Of a stretch of 63,441 nt of DNA, positions 56,215 to 63,441 are shown piece after piece; position 1 is the first letter of the stretch; every line of letters begins with the position of its first letter. Under the pieces are notes generated by a model. That model was not told the DNA's origin. It saw nothing but the letters and a program-made list of their open reading frames with translations, and did no database searches. The stretch comes from Maledivibacter sp. (GTDB lineage: Bacteria; Bacillota; Clostridia; Peptostreptococcales; Caminicellaceae). The translations under genes were made by a program, and so were the position numbers. The stretch is taken from positions 1-63,441 of the forward strand of contig JAOASB010000008.1 of assembly GCA_025210375.1 (NCBI GenBank). Reading direction: 5' to 3'.

Positions 56215-57246
56215 TTACTGATTTATCTTCATATCCCCAAGCTTTATGAACCCTTTTTTTCTCATATATTCAGAAATAACTAGGGTAAGTATGGCGGGTA
56301 ATATAAAGTGAAGTAATCCCATATTCATAATTATTTTACCCATAGACATCTTATCCGACATTACAGCTATAGTTCCAAATTGACCTACCAAGCCGCTAGT
56401 TCCCATACCTGCCCCTATGCTGTTATTTTCCATGCCAAATACATAAGTAGATAATGGTCCAATAATAGCACTGGCTAAGGTTGGAGGTATCCAGATGAGT
56501 GGATTTTTTATTATATTAGGTACTTGCAGCATTGATGTACCAAGTCCTTGGGCTATGAAACCTCCAAACCCATTTTCCCTGTAGCTTGCTATGGCAAAGC
56601 CTATCATTTGAGCCGAACAACCAACAACCGATGCACCTGCAGCCAATCCACTTAATTGTAGAGATATAGCTAAGGCCGCACTACTTATTGGAAGGGTAAG
56701 TATCATACCCATTAAGACAGCTATAACTATTCCCATAGGAATTGGCTGAAGCTCAGTTGCTCTGTTTATTATTCCTCCTAATCCCTTCATAAGCTGTGCT
56801 ATAGCTGGACTTACAAATATTCCAACTAAACCACCTACAATGATAGTTGCTGCGGGAACCAAGACTATATCTACTTTGGTCTTTCCTGATATCAGCTTTG
56901 AGAACTCTGCTGAGGTTAATGCTGCTATAAATGAACCCACGGGTTCTCCTATTTTAGCTATAAATATTCCACCTTCACCTACAGCTATAGTTCCTGCCCC
57001 TATAGCTCCAGCAACCACCGATGCAAATATTCCTAATGGAGAAGCTCCTACACTATAAGCAACAGCAGCTCCAATGGCTGGCCCCATCATAAATTGTGCC
57101 ACCTTACCAAAGGTTATAAGCTGATCTATACCTGTAAAGTCACCGATTTGTTTAAGAATGAGTCCTATAATTAAAGAAGCAAATAACCCTAATGCCATTC
57201 CATTTAAAGCCTTTGTTATATACTCCCTAAAACCCTTCTCCTTCAT
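56215..57246 (-). CDS. PTS system IIC-like membrane protein (PTS_EIIC_2 family)
   Basis: About 343 residues, eight to ten membrane helices, glycine-rich (MGPAIGAAVAYSVGASPLG; AGAIGAGTIAVGEGG). It matches the PTS_EIIC_2 family, which lacks attached IIA or IIB domains. Its role is uncertain. The next gene upstream is nadA, with a NiaR regulator, so transport of a pyridine compound is a possibility but only inferred from context. ATG 57246 has GAGGTG 6 bp upstream. Confidence 0.75.
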   Translation of the reverse strand: MKEKGFREYITKALNGMALGLFASLIIGLILKQIGDFTGIDQLITFGKVAQFMMGPAIGAAVAYSVGASPLGIFASVVAGAIGAGTIAVGEGGIFIAKIGEPVGSFIAALTSAEFSKLISGKTKVDIVLVPAATIIVGGLVGIFVSPAIAQLMKGLGGIINRATELQPIPMGIVIAVLMGMILTLPISSAALAISLQLSGLAAGASVVGCSAQMIGFAIASYRENGFGGFIAQGLGTSMLQVPNIIKNPLIWIPPTLASAIIGPLSTYVFGMENNSIGAGMGTSGLVGQFGTIAVMSDKMSMGKIIMNMGLLHFILPAILTLVISEYMRKKGFIKLGDMKINQ

Positions 57247-57321
57247 TTTAATCACCTCTTTATTTACTTTATTATTCCTCTTATATCTAATAAATATCTC
57301 TTTATCATAGTATTAGCTTCC

Positions 57322-58233
57322 TTAGGAAACCCTCAACATCCTTTCAAGGGACTCACGTGCTTTATCCATAGCTTTCTTATCAATATTTATTTCATTTTTT
57401 CCATCCCTCAATGCTTTATATACATCCTCTAAGGATGTTTTCTTCATGTTATAGCATACTAATGAGGGGGACAGTAAATAAAATTTCTTGTGGGGATTCT
57501 GCTTTCTGAGACTATGAAGTATTCCCATTTCTATACCTATTATAAATTTCTTTTCATTACTGCCCTTAACATATTCAGTTATTTCAGATATACTGCCCAC
57601 GAAATCTGCTTTTTTCACTACCTGGGGATTGCACTCTGGATGAACTAAAACTTTGATATTTCCTCTATGCTTTCTAACCATATCAAGCTCATTATGCTTA
57701 ACTCTATTATGGGTTATACAAAGTCCTTCCCAGCATATTATCTCTTTTTCTGGAACCTTAGTAGCTATATAATTCCCAAGGTTTTGATCTGGAACAAATA
57801 GTATTGTATCCTCCTTCAGTGACTTTACTATCCTTAAAGCATTTGAAGAAGTACAGCATATATCACTTTCTGCCTTCACCTGGGCTGAGGATTTTATATA
57901 ACAGACTACTGGTATATTGGGATATTCCTCTTTAAATACTTTAAGCTTATGGGCATCTATCATATCTGCCATTGGACATCCAGCATCGGATACTGGAAGA
58001 AGCACCTTTTTATCCGGTGAGAGTATTTTTGCACTTTCAGCCATAAAATGCACTCCACAGAAAACTATGATATCTGCATCGGTTTCAGCGGCTTTCTTAC
58101 TAAGTTCTAAAGAATCTCCAACATAATCTGCTATGTCTTGTATTTCTGGTATCTGATAATTATGGGCTAATATAACTGCATTTTTTTCCTTCTTAAGCTC
58201 ATTTATTTTATCGATAGTTACTTGCTCCTCCAT
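57322..58233 (-). CDS. nadA: Quinolinate synthase
   Basis: 303 residues. Joins iminoaspartate and dihydroxyacetone phosphate using a [4Fe-4S] cluster. The three cluster cysteines are in VFCGVHFMAESAK, EGLCITHNRV and SLVCYNMKKTS; VILAHNYQ opens the first domain. ATG 58233 has GGAGGGGAG about 9 bp upstream. No nadB or nadC is next to it. The promoter overlaps the niaR stop and a candidate operator follows. Confidence 0.93.
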   Translation of the reverse strand: MEEQVTIDKINELKKEKNAVILAHNYQIPEIQDIADYVGDSLELSKKAAETDADIIVFCGVHFMAESAKILSPDKKVLLPVSDAGCPMADMIDAHKLKVFKEEYPNIPVVCYIKSSAQVKAESDICCTSSNALRIVKSLKEDTILFVPDQNLGNYIATKVPEKEIICWEGLCITHNRVKHNELDMVRKHRGNIKVLVHPECNPQVVKKADFVGSISEITEYVKGSNEKKFIIGIEMGILHSLRKQNPHKKFYLLSPSLVCYNMKKTSLEDVYKALRDGKNEINIDKKAMDKARESLERMLRVS

Positions 58234-58272
58234 TTTTGAATTCTCCCCTCCATAAATCACCTGTTTTTCTTT

Positions 58273-58294
58273 TGTATTTACACCTGTCTTGTCA
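58273..58294 (-). promoter_or_regulatory. Candidate NiaR operator
   Basis: TGACAAGACAGGTGTAAATA lies just after the nadA promoter minus-10, next to the niaR gene. The assignment rests on position and resemblance to ACAGGTGT-type NiaR sites; not proven. Confidence 0.4.
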
Positions 58295-58296
58295 CT

Positions 58297-58325
58297 ATTA
58301 TATACAAAAAAACATAATCTATCAA
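58297..58325 (-). promoter_or_regulatory. nadA promoter
   Basis: TTGATA (58320-58325), 17 bp, TATAAT (58297-58302). The minus-35 overlaps the niaR stop codon. Confidence 0.6.
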
Positions 58326-58840
58326 TCCTTAACTAAAAAACCTATATTATTCAGTTTGTTTAATATAATATCATACACTTCATCATTTGGAACCTCTATA
58401 GTATGAATATGCTCTCCACCAGTTAGAACAGCTAGGGGTTCAGCTTTCACCTCTTTTACTTTTTTAACAAATTTTTCTAAATCATATCTACTATTTATCA
58501 TAAGAGGACATCTTATTTCACCGTATACAGGATGATCAATAATTACATCCAATACCTTTCCTCCCATATCAATAATAATCGTAAGCTCCTTCTCTATAGA
58601 ATCATATCCCTCATGTTTACAGATAATAGTCTTTATATTCCTGTTATCCTCATTCCTTTTCGATATATAATAACCATTAGACGTAGCCATTATATTTATT
58701 CCCTTTGCCCTCAATACTGCTATATCTTGAACTATAACCTGTCTACTCACATTAAATTTTTTTGCTAAGTCAGATCCAGTAATGGGTTCATCCTTGGTAT
58801 TTAGAATGTATAAAATCTGCTCTCTTCTTTCTTCAGTCAA
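58322..58840 (-). CDS. niaR: NiaR-family niacin-responsive transcriptional repressor
   Basis: 172 residues. An N-terminal HTH_11 winged helix (PITGSDLAKKFNVSRQVIVQDI, about 17-38) and a C-terminal 3H domain (about 75-170) with its conserved histidines in ICKHEGYD, DHPVYGE and TGGEHIHT, which bind metal and nicotinate. It represses NAD synthesis and niacin uptake. nadA follows and is the natural target. Confidence 0.9.
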   Translation of the reverse strand: MTEERREQILYILNTKDEPITGSDLAKKFNVSRQVIVQDIAVLRAKGINIMATSNGYYISKRNEDNRNIKTIICKHEGYDSIEKELTIIIDMGGKVLDVIIDHPVYGEIRCPLMINSRYDLEKFVKKVKEVKAEPLAVLTGGEHIHTIEVPNDEVYDIILNKLNNIGFLVKD

Positions 58841-58860
58841 TATTTAATCCTCCTTCTATA

Positions 58861-58962
58861 TATAGGGATTTTAGTATAAACTTTAACTTATACACGCCCA
58901 AAATGCCCAGAATCATCGGATATTTTGAGATGTATAAATTAAGTTTAACTTTTGGAAATCTA
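58861..58962. repeat. Hybrid family A/E repeat
   Basis: Left half is E-type (TATAGGGATTTTAGTATA), right half is A-type (GATGTATAAATTAAGTTTAA ... GGAAATCTA). It links the two families. Confidence 0.55.
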
Positions 58963-58999
58963 TATATGTTTGTGCAAATAAAAGATAAGAAACAAAAGT

Positions 59000-59185
59000 A
59001 AACTCTGCGGTTTCCTTTTAGCTCCCTTTACAAAACAGTTTTGTCTTCTTAGAGTAATTCAGTCTATTTGCTAAAAACAAATATCATAAAATTTTCCACG
59101 AACCTCCAGTTCATTCTAAAATTTTATTGACTAGATGATAAACTGGCTTATAGGAGGAGGGTAAAAGAATTCTCAGTGGCTGCTT
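59000..59185. repeat. Family D inverted repeat, long copy
   Basis: TTTCCTTTTAGCTCCCTTTA at the left and ATAGGAGGAGGGTAAAAGAA at the right are inverted arms of about 40 bp, with a middle of about 100 bp. Related to 15430-15520. Confidence 0.55.
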
Positions 59186-59228
59186 GAGTAGATAAAAATC
59201 TATGGACGCATATCTATAATAAAACAAA

Positions 59229-59282
59229 AATAATATTTAAGGAAATCAATATATAACTTATATGTTTTCCTTAAATATTACT
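59229..59282 (-). terminator. Terminator of the GntR gene
   Basis: ATATTTAAGGAAAA arm pairs with TTTCCTTAAATATTATT. It lies directly after the GntR stop codon on the minus strand; AT-rich. Confidence 0.6.
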
Positions 59283-59296
59283 ATTCTACATTAATA

Positions 59297-59968
59297 TTAT
59301 TTATCAATAATCCCAAACCTTTTAGCATTTTCTCTAGAATTATTAACATGCTTAAGTATTGCCTTTGCAGCCCTATCTGTATCTCTATCAATAAAGGCTT
59401 CTAGTATCTCTCTATGTTCTTTTAATGTACTTTCCATTCTACCAGGAGACCTTAGGGACTTATATCTAGTAGTCTTCATAAAATATTGAAAATCCCTTAA
59501 AACATGTTCAAGATACCTACTTTGAGTAGCATTATAAATTGTCTCATGAAACTTTGTATTTAGCTCAGCAATCTTGTCTAAGTCATTTTTAAATGTATAG
59601 AATTCCATTAACTCAAAAATTTCCTTTAGCTTTTGTAAATCAGTTTCATTCATTCTTTCTATAGCCCATTTTACTGCAATACCCTCAATAGCAATTCTAA
59701 TTGTATAAATATCCTCAATATCTTGATTAGATATACCCTTAACGATAACTCCTCTATTAGGTATATTATCAACAAGACCATCTAACTCTAATTGCTTTAA
59801 AGCTTCCCTTACTGGTGTTCTACTAACTCCAAATTCATCGGCAAGCTTCGCCTCAACAATTTTCTCACCACTGGCATATTTACCTATCAGAATATCCTCT
59901 CTTATTTTCTCAAAAATCATCGATGTTAAGGACTTATTTCCTTTTTTCTCGTTGAATAAGTTTTCCAT
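59297..59968 (-). CDS. GntR-family regulator, FCD subfamily
   Basis: About 223 residues. Winged helix-turn-helix (EAKLADEFGVSRTPVREALK, about 42-62) and an all-helical FCD ligand domain (about 85-215) with the metal-binding pattern in ELNTKFHETIYNA and LKEHREILEAF. It usually responds to a small organic acid. Start ATG 59968 with GGAGGTAGTC directly upstream. A palindrome lies in front of the gene, so it may control itself; argG is divergent. Confidence 0.87.
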   Translation of the reverse strand: MENLFNEKKGNKSLTSMIFEKIREDILIGKYASGEKIVEAKLADEFGVSRTPVREALKQLELDGLVDNIPNRGVIVKGISNQDIEDIYTIRIAIEGIAVKWAIERMNETDLQKLKEIFELMEFYTFKNDLDKIAELNTKFHETIYNATQSRYLEHVLRDFQYFMKTTRYKSLRSPGRMESTLKEHREILEAFIDRDTDRAAKAILKHVNNSRENAKRFGIIDK

Positions 59969-59986
59969 GACTACCTCCAATTATTA

Positions 59987-60010
59987 AACTGATAACGTTT
60001 ACCAGTTAAA
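59987..60010. promoter_or_regulatory. Candidate operator for the GntR regulator
   Basis: AACTGGTAA-ACG-TTATCAGTT (minus strand) is a 9-bp inverted repeat with one mismatch. It lies between the two divergent genes, close to the GntR start. Confidence 0.5.
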
Positions 60011-60141
60011 TATCCTTACATTTCACCGTCATTGTACATTATATATATATATTTGTCAATGTTAGAATATTTTCAAAATTTTAAAGTCCTAATTCTATTC
60101 ATTTTTATTTTGCATATTTATAAATAAAACATATGTTTTTA

Positions 60142-60169
60142 TTGAATTTTCATTAGTTTTTGTTATAAT
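60142..60169 (+). promoter_or_regulatory. argG promoter
   Basis: TTGAAT, 16 bp, TATAAT. About 30 bp before the argG ATG. Confidence 0.6.
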
Positions 60170-60201
60170 ATATTAATAATAATACACGAGGAGGTATATT
60201 T

Positions 60202-61425
60202 ATGAAACAAAAGGTTATATTAGCATATTCTGGTGGACTCGATACATCGGTCATCTTAAAATGGTTGGAAATAGAACATAATTTTGATGTTATCGCCCTT
60301 TGTGTCGACGTTGGTCAAAAAGAAGATTTCTTTGCAGTAAAAAACAAAGCTTTATCAACGGGGGCCTCAAAAGCTTATGTTATTGACGTCAAAGAAGAAT
60401 TTGTAACAGATTATATTTTCCCTACATTGAAAGCCAGTGCCATATATGAAGATAATTATTTATTAGGGACTTCCTTCGCAAGACCACTTATTGCAAAAAA
60501 ACTAGTGGAAATAGCTGAAAGGGAAGGTGCTATTGCCATTGCCCACGGGGCAACTGGTAAAGGAAATGATCAAGTACGTTTTGAAGCAGCTATAAAGGCT
60601 TTGAATCCATATTTAAAGATAATTGCTCCTTGGCGAGAGTGGACTTTGAAATCCAGAGAAGATTGTATAGACTATGCTAAAAAATATGATATTCCTATTC
60701 CAGTTACAAAAGAAAGGATTTACAGCCGGGATCAAAACCTTTGGCATATAAGCCATGAGGGTGGAAATTTAGAAAATCCTTGGAATGAGCATGAAGAAGA
60801 TATATATCTTATGACAGTAAGTCCTGAAAAAGCCCCAGATAAACCAACCTACATTGAAATTGATTTTGAAAATGGAGTCCCTGTAGCTATTGATGATATC
60901 AAACTTTCTTCAGTCGACATAATATATAAGCTAAATGATATAGGTGGTGCCAATGGCATAGGCATAATTGATATTGTAGAAAATAGACTTGTAGGTATGA
61001 AATCCAGAGGCGTTTATGAAACTCCAGGAGGAACAATACTTTTTGATGCCCATACGGCCCTTGAAAAGCTTGTACTCGATAGATCGGTACTTAATTTTAA
61101 GAAAATAGTTGCTGAAAAATACGCTCAGCTTGTATACGATGGTTTATGGTTTACTGAGCTTAAAACAGCTCTTGATAAATTCGTTGACAGTACTCAAAAG
61201 GTTGTTACAGGTAAGGTTAAAATGAAGATTTATAAAGGAAGCCATAGGGCAGTTGCAATAAAATCCCCTTATTCTCTATATAACGAAGCTTTTGTAACCT
61301 TTGGAAAAGACGATGTCTATAATCAAAAGGATGCTGAAGGCTTTATAAATCTATTTACCTTACCTTTAACTATAGGTGCAATAATGAAAAAAGACGAGGA
61401 AAAAAGAAAAAAGCAAATAATATAA
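60202..61425 (+). CDS. argG: Argininosuccinate synthase
   Basis: 407 residues. Joins citrulline and aspartate with ATP. P-loop [10 protein letters not shown] at the start, [25 protein letters not shown] and [11 protein letters not shown] are family motifs. GAGGAGG lies 7 bp before the ATG. argH is not next to it, so it is a stand-alone transcript. It ends in a terminator that carries the C3 element. Confidence 0.95.
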   Translation: MKQKVILAYSGGLDTSVILKWLEIEHNFDVIALCVDVGQKEDFFAVKNKALSTGASKAYVIDVKEEFVTDYIFPTLKASAIYEDNYLLGTSFARPLIAKKLVEIAEREGAIAIAHGATGKGNDQVRFEAAIKALNPYLKIIAPWREWTLKSREDCIDYAKKYDIPIPVTKERIYSRDQNLWHISHEGGNLENPWNEHEEDIYLMTVSPEKAPDKPTYIEIDFENGVPVAIDDIKLSSVDIIYKLNDIGGANGIGIIDIVENRLVGMKSRGVYETPGGTILFDAHTALEKLVLDRSVLNFKKIVAEKYAQLVYDGLWFTELKTALDKFVDSTQKVVTGKVKMKIYKGSHRAVAIKSPYSLYNEAFVTFGKDDVYNQKDAEGFINLFTLPLTIGAIMKKDEEKRKKQII

Positions 61426-61454
61426 ATCCATGGTATGGAACCTTTCAAAAAATA

Positions 61455-61478
61455 AAACCATAGTATGGTCTATGGTTT
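61455..61478 (+). terminator. Proximal copy of the argG terminator hairpin (no T-tract)
   Basis: AAACCATAG, loop TATGGT, CTATGGTTT. It is followed by CAGATTG of the C element. Confidence 0.75.
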
Positions 61479-61629
61479 CAGATTGTTGACAAAGTCAACA
61501 AGATGTCAGTCTGCCTAACAATTTGAAGTTCGAGGCGTGCTGAAACCCAGAGGCCGTAGCGTATACAGACATACGTAAGGGTTCTGGGTTGAAGCAACAA
61601 CGAAGAAATTCGGATTGTTAGGCAGCCTG
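61479..61629 (+). mobile_element. Family C element copy 3 (151-bp core)
   Basis: Starts CAGATTGTTGAC, ends AGGCAGCCTG, again exactly 151 bp. Outer arms AGTCTGCCTAACAAT and ATTGTTAGGCAGCCT pair with one mismatch. The inner helix AACCCAGA/TCTGGGTT differs on both sides from copy 1 (AACCGAGA/TCTTGGTT). Sense to argG. Confidence 0.78.
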
Positions 61630-61653
61630 AAACCATAGTATGGTCTATGGTTT
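61630..61653 (+). terminator. Distal copy of the argG terminator hairpin with T-tract
   Basis: Identical 24-bp palindrome, followed by TATTTTTTATC. Confidence 0.85.
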
Positions 61654-61720
61654 TATTTTTTATCTAAATATATACTTCAAAATAATGTTTCATATGAAAC
61701 AAGGTAAATACTGGATAATG

Positions 61721-62356
61721 CTAACCCTTAGTTATCTTTCTGAACTCTATATATGAATATATTATTGGATAAATGGCTGCTATAACTATAGCTGCTATTA
61801 ATGCAAGCTCTGCAATCATACCATTGAAAAATATTGATATAAACATTATTACCCCTGCTATCATAAATGAAAATCCACCCACCCTATGGGTCTTCTTCCA
61901 TACGGTTTCATTGGAAAGCGTCCAAGGAGTTTTTATTCCGAAAAAATAATTATGCCTAATTTGACCCATAAAATTGCCTAATACAATAAAAAATAATCCC
62001 ACTCCTATTTTTACAAACAAGCCTATATTGATATCAAACCCTAGTGCTAAACTGATCATGGCCCACTGAATTATAATGATAAATATTATAATTAATGTTT
62101 TTGTTATCTCATAGGCCTTTTTATGCTTTAAATATGATTTTCTTTTAGGATCTATCCTAGGTAAAAATACCATTAGCAGATAAATAATTAATGGTAAAAG
62201 ACCTGTAAATATAACGGTTTCTTTGCCATCGTATCTATCTACTTCTCCCCTAAGGTTAATATGACCGGGTATCTCTTCTGGTAATCTATTATACACAAAA
62301 GCTGTACCCAAGATAGACAAAATGATTAGTATTATTAATAGACTATTTATTTTCAT
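61721..62356 (-). CDS. SdpI/DUF1648-family membrane protein
   Basis: About 211 residues with six membrane helices. The N-terminal DUF1648 part has LPEEIPGHINLRGEVDRY, and the SdpI part has GQIRHNYFFGIKTPWTLSN and VWKKTHRVGG. In B. subtilis SdpI gives immunity to the SdpC toxin and senses it. Here the gene overlaps an ArsR repressor, the same design as sdpRI. No toxin gene is visible. AAAGGAAC lies before ATG 62356. Confidence 0.87.
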   Translation of the reverse strand: MKINSLLIILIILSILGTAFVYNRLPEEIPGHINLRGEVDRYDGKETVIFTGLLPLIIYLLMVFLPRIDPKRKSYLKHKKAYEITKTLIIIFIIIIQWAMISLALGFDINIGLFVKIGVGLFFIVLGNFMGQIRHNYFFGIKTPWTLSNETVWKKTHRVGGFSFMIAGVIMFISIFFNGMIAELALIAAIVIAAIYPIIYSYIEFRKITKG

Positions 62357-62621
62357 CATCATCGTTCCTTTCTAGAAATTCAAAAAACCAATTCATTATT
62401 TCTTGAACAGCTGTAGAATTCAATGAATAATATATATTTTGCCCCATCTTCTCCCAAAGTACTAATTCAGCATTTTTTAATATATTCAAATGATGGCTTA
62501 TAGAGGGCTTACTTATATTAAAGTATTCTGCAATTTCTCCTGCTGTTAGATCCTTTTCTCTAAGTAGCTTTAAAATTTTTCTTCTTGTGGGATCTGATAA
62601 TGCTTTAAAGGTCTTATTCAA
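62343..62621 (-). CDS. ArsR-family repressor, SdpR-like
   Basis: 92 residues. Winged helix with ALSDPTRRKILKLL, LTAGEIAEYFNISKPSISHH (recognition helix) and VLWEKMGQNIYYSLN. No metal-binding cysteines are present, so it is not a metal sensor. It overlaps the sdpI-like gene by 14 bp. A long perfect palindrome lies just upstream and is the likely operator for autoregulation. Confidence 0.88.
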   Translation of the reverse strand: MNKTFKALSDPTRRKILKLLREKDLTAGEIAEYFNISKPSISHHLNILKNAELVLWEKMGQNIYYSLNSTAVQEIMNWFFEFLERNDDDENK

Positions 62622-62650
62622 GATAACACTTCCCCCATGTTTATATTATT

Positions 62651-62686
62651 AATTAGATATTTAGATAATTATCTAAATATCTAATT
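62651..62686. promoter_or_regulatory. 36-bp perfect palindrome, probable ArsR operator
   Basis: The arm AATTAGATATTTAGATAA continues into its exact reverse complement. It starts 30 bp upstream of the repressor ATG and would overlap the promoter. Confidence 0.7.
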
Positions 62687-62750
62687 ATATTTTACTATCA
62701 AAATCAAAATTTTTCAATGTTAATTATTAACAAAAAACTTATCAATCAAG

Positions 62751-63170
62751 CTAACACACTTGAGAAATAACGATTTTATAAGGTTTTAAAGGCTCTATTG
62801 TATATCCTATATTCATGGGTGAGTAGTCATGTTTATCCCCTCTTTTCCTTTGCCTTACACCCAGTCTCTTATCCATATACCTAGTGGACATATAGGTCAT
62901 CAATATCATGATTATAGCTAATATTATATGTGTAGTATATATATCCCTATTATCCTTCAATAACCCCATAAATGGAAGAGCTATTGCTACGACAATATTT
63001 ACTGCCAAACTATGAGAGGACAGTATTGTGGCTCTTTTATCCGATGGTATATGCTTATTTAAATATTTTTTGTAACTGGCCTGTAAAGTCCCCTTTTTAT
63101 CTTCTATAGTTAATTTTAAGAATATTAAGTTAATATCAGCCACCAATATTAGAATGAAATAAAATTTATC
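62751..63170 (-). pseudogene. MFS transporter, C-terminal fragment
   Basis: About 131-138 codons are open, with no good start and an in-frame stop just upstream (about 63171). YLNKHIPSDKRATILSSHSL is the C-half pattern of drug/proton MFS carriers, with two to three helices after it (VVAIALPFMGLLKDN). The first 250 or so residues are missing. It is probably a decayed or truncated gene. Confidence 0.65.
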
Positions 63171-63194
63171 TTAAGCCCTCCATAAAATAGTAAA

Positions 63195-63228
63195 AGACAA
63201 CTCTCATATTATCCTGTGAGAGTTGTCT
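63195..63228. terminator. Terminator hairpin
   Basis: AGACAACTCTCA pairs with TGTGAGAGTTGTCT, followed by TATTAC on the plus strand. Confidence 0.6.
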
Positions 63229-63413
63229 TATTACTCTGTATTTAACTCATTCATTTTTTGGTGGACTCACCCCTTTATAATTAAATATTTTTAATTATTT
63301 TTACTTTAGTATTTGGGATTCTTTTTATCATCTCCTTTTATTTTATATATTATATATATACCTATAAAAAAACTTTTTAAACATATTTTTTAAAAAAATT
63401 TTAAATATAAAAA

Positions 63414-63441
63414 AACCTAAAAGAATTTTATTCTTTCAGGT
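63414..63441. terminator. Partial terminator hairpin at the right edge
   Basis: ACCTAAAAGAAT/ATTCTTTCAGGT with a TTTT loop, cut by the window edge. An A-rich run precedes it, so it probably ends a leftward transcript from outside the window. The stretch 63229-63413 is AT-rich and shows no gene. Confidence 0.5.

Noticed and set aside
61721..62621. Complete Sdp cannibalism system
   Set aside because: Only the regulator and immunity-type genes are present; no sdpABC-like genes in the window.

Overview
The window comes from a low-GC, spore-forming, anaerobic member of the Firmicutes (class Clostridia, possibly Tissierellales-like; this rank is inference). The evidence is AT-rich intergenic DNA, strong AGGAGG-type ribosome sites, T-box leaders, a long-form SRP RNA, a BofA sporulation gene, aspartyl-tRNA(Asn) amidation by GatCAB, ANTAR nitrogen control, and two genes that can only be read through with selenocysteine at UGA. 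Most genes are on the minus strand and are housekeeping genes.

Layout. At 1-230 two tandem promoters fire leftward into what looks like an rRNA leader, so a 16S gene probably starts just outside the left edge. At 490-12600 lies the conserved Firmicute block tRNA-Arg, tadA, tRNA-Ser, SRP RNA, dnaX, ybaB, recR, yaaL, bofA. It is interrupted by two cyclic-di-GMP genes: an HD-GYP sensor between the SRP RNA and dnaX, and a diguanylate cyclase under a c-di-GMP-I riboswitch between recR and yaaL. At 12682-16400 are a HesB-like selenoprotein, an M1 peptidase broken by one amber codon, a HAD phosphatase and the Amj lipid II flippase. At 16500-27800 is a nitrogen, NAD and translation region: ANTAR regulator, glnA behind an attenuator, nadE, an aspS-gatCAB operon behind an Asn T-box, glnB and amtB behind another attenuator. 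At 27900-39500 are an HPr-like protein, a second diguanylate cyclase, a DUF401 permease, an M15 peptidase, typA, a btuFCD cobalamin importer behind a cobalamin riboswitch, and an Xaa-Pro peptidase. At 40000-46700 are prfC, a NUDIX protein, serS behind a Ser T-box, an AhpD-like selenoprotein and murI. At 46800-63200 are a UPF0182 membrane protein, peptidases, a DUF5058 transporter pair, a PTS IIC-like protein with nadA and niaR, a GntR regulator, argG and an sdpRI-like immunity pair.

The least ordinary content is a dense set of small repeats. Family A (100 bp, palindromic, TA duplication) and family B (up to 159 bp, ends GAGG/GAGC, clear 4-bp target duplications) are MITE-like. They nest in each other, sit on stop codons of genes, and one A copy lies inside the serS T-box leader.

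Family C is the most unusual. Its three copies each have a core of exactly 151 bp that begins CAG and ends CTG. Each core is flanked on both sides by a copy of the local transcription-terminator hairpin (24-29 bp, different at each locus), and the T-tract is kept only by the distal copy. The core shows compensatory base-pair changes. This looks like a structured-RNA mobile element that inserts at terminators and duplicates the hairpin.
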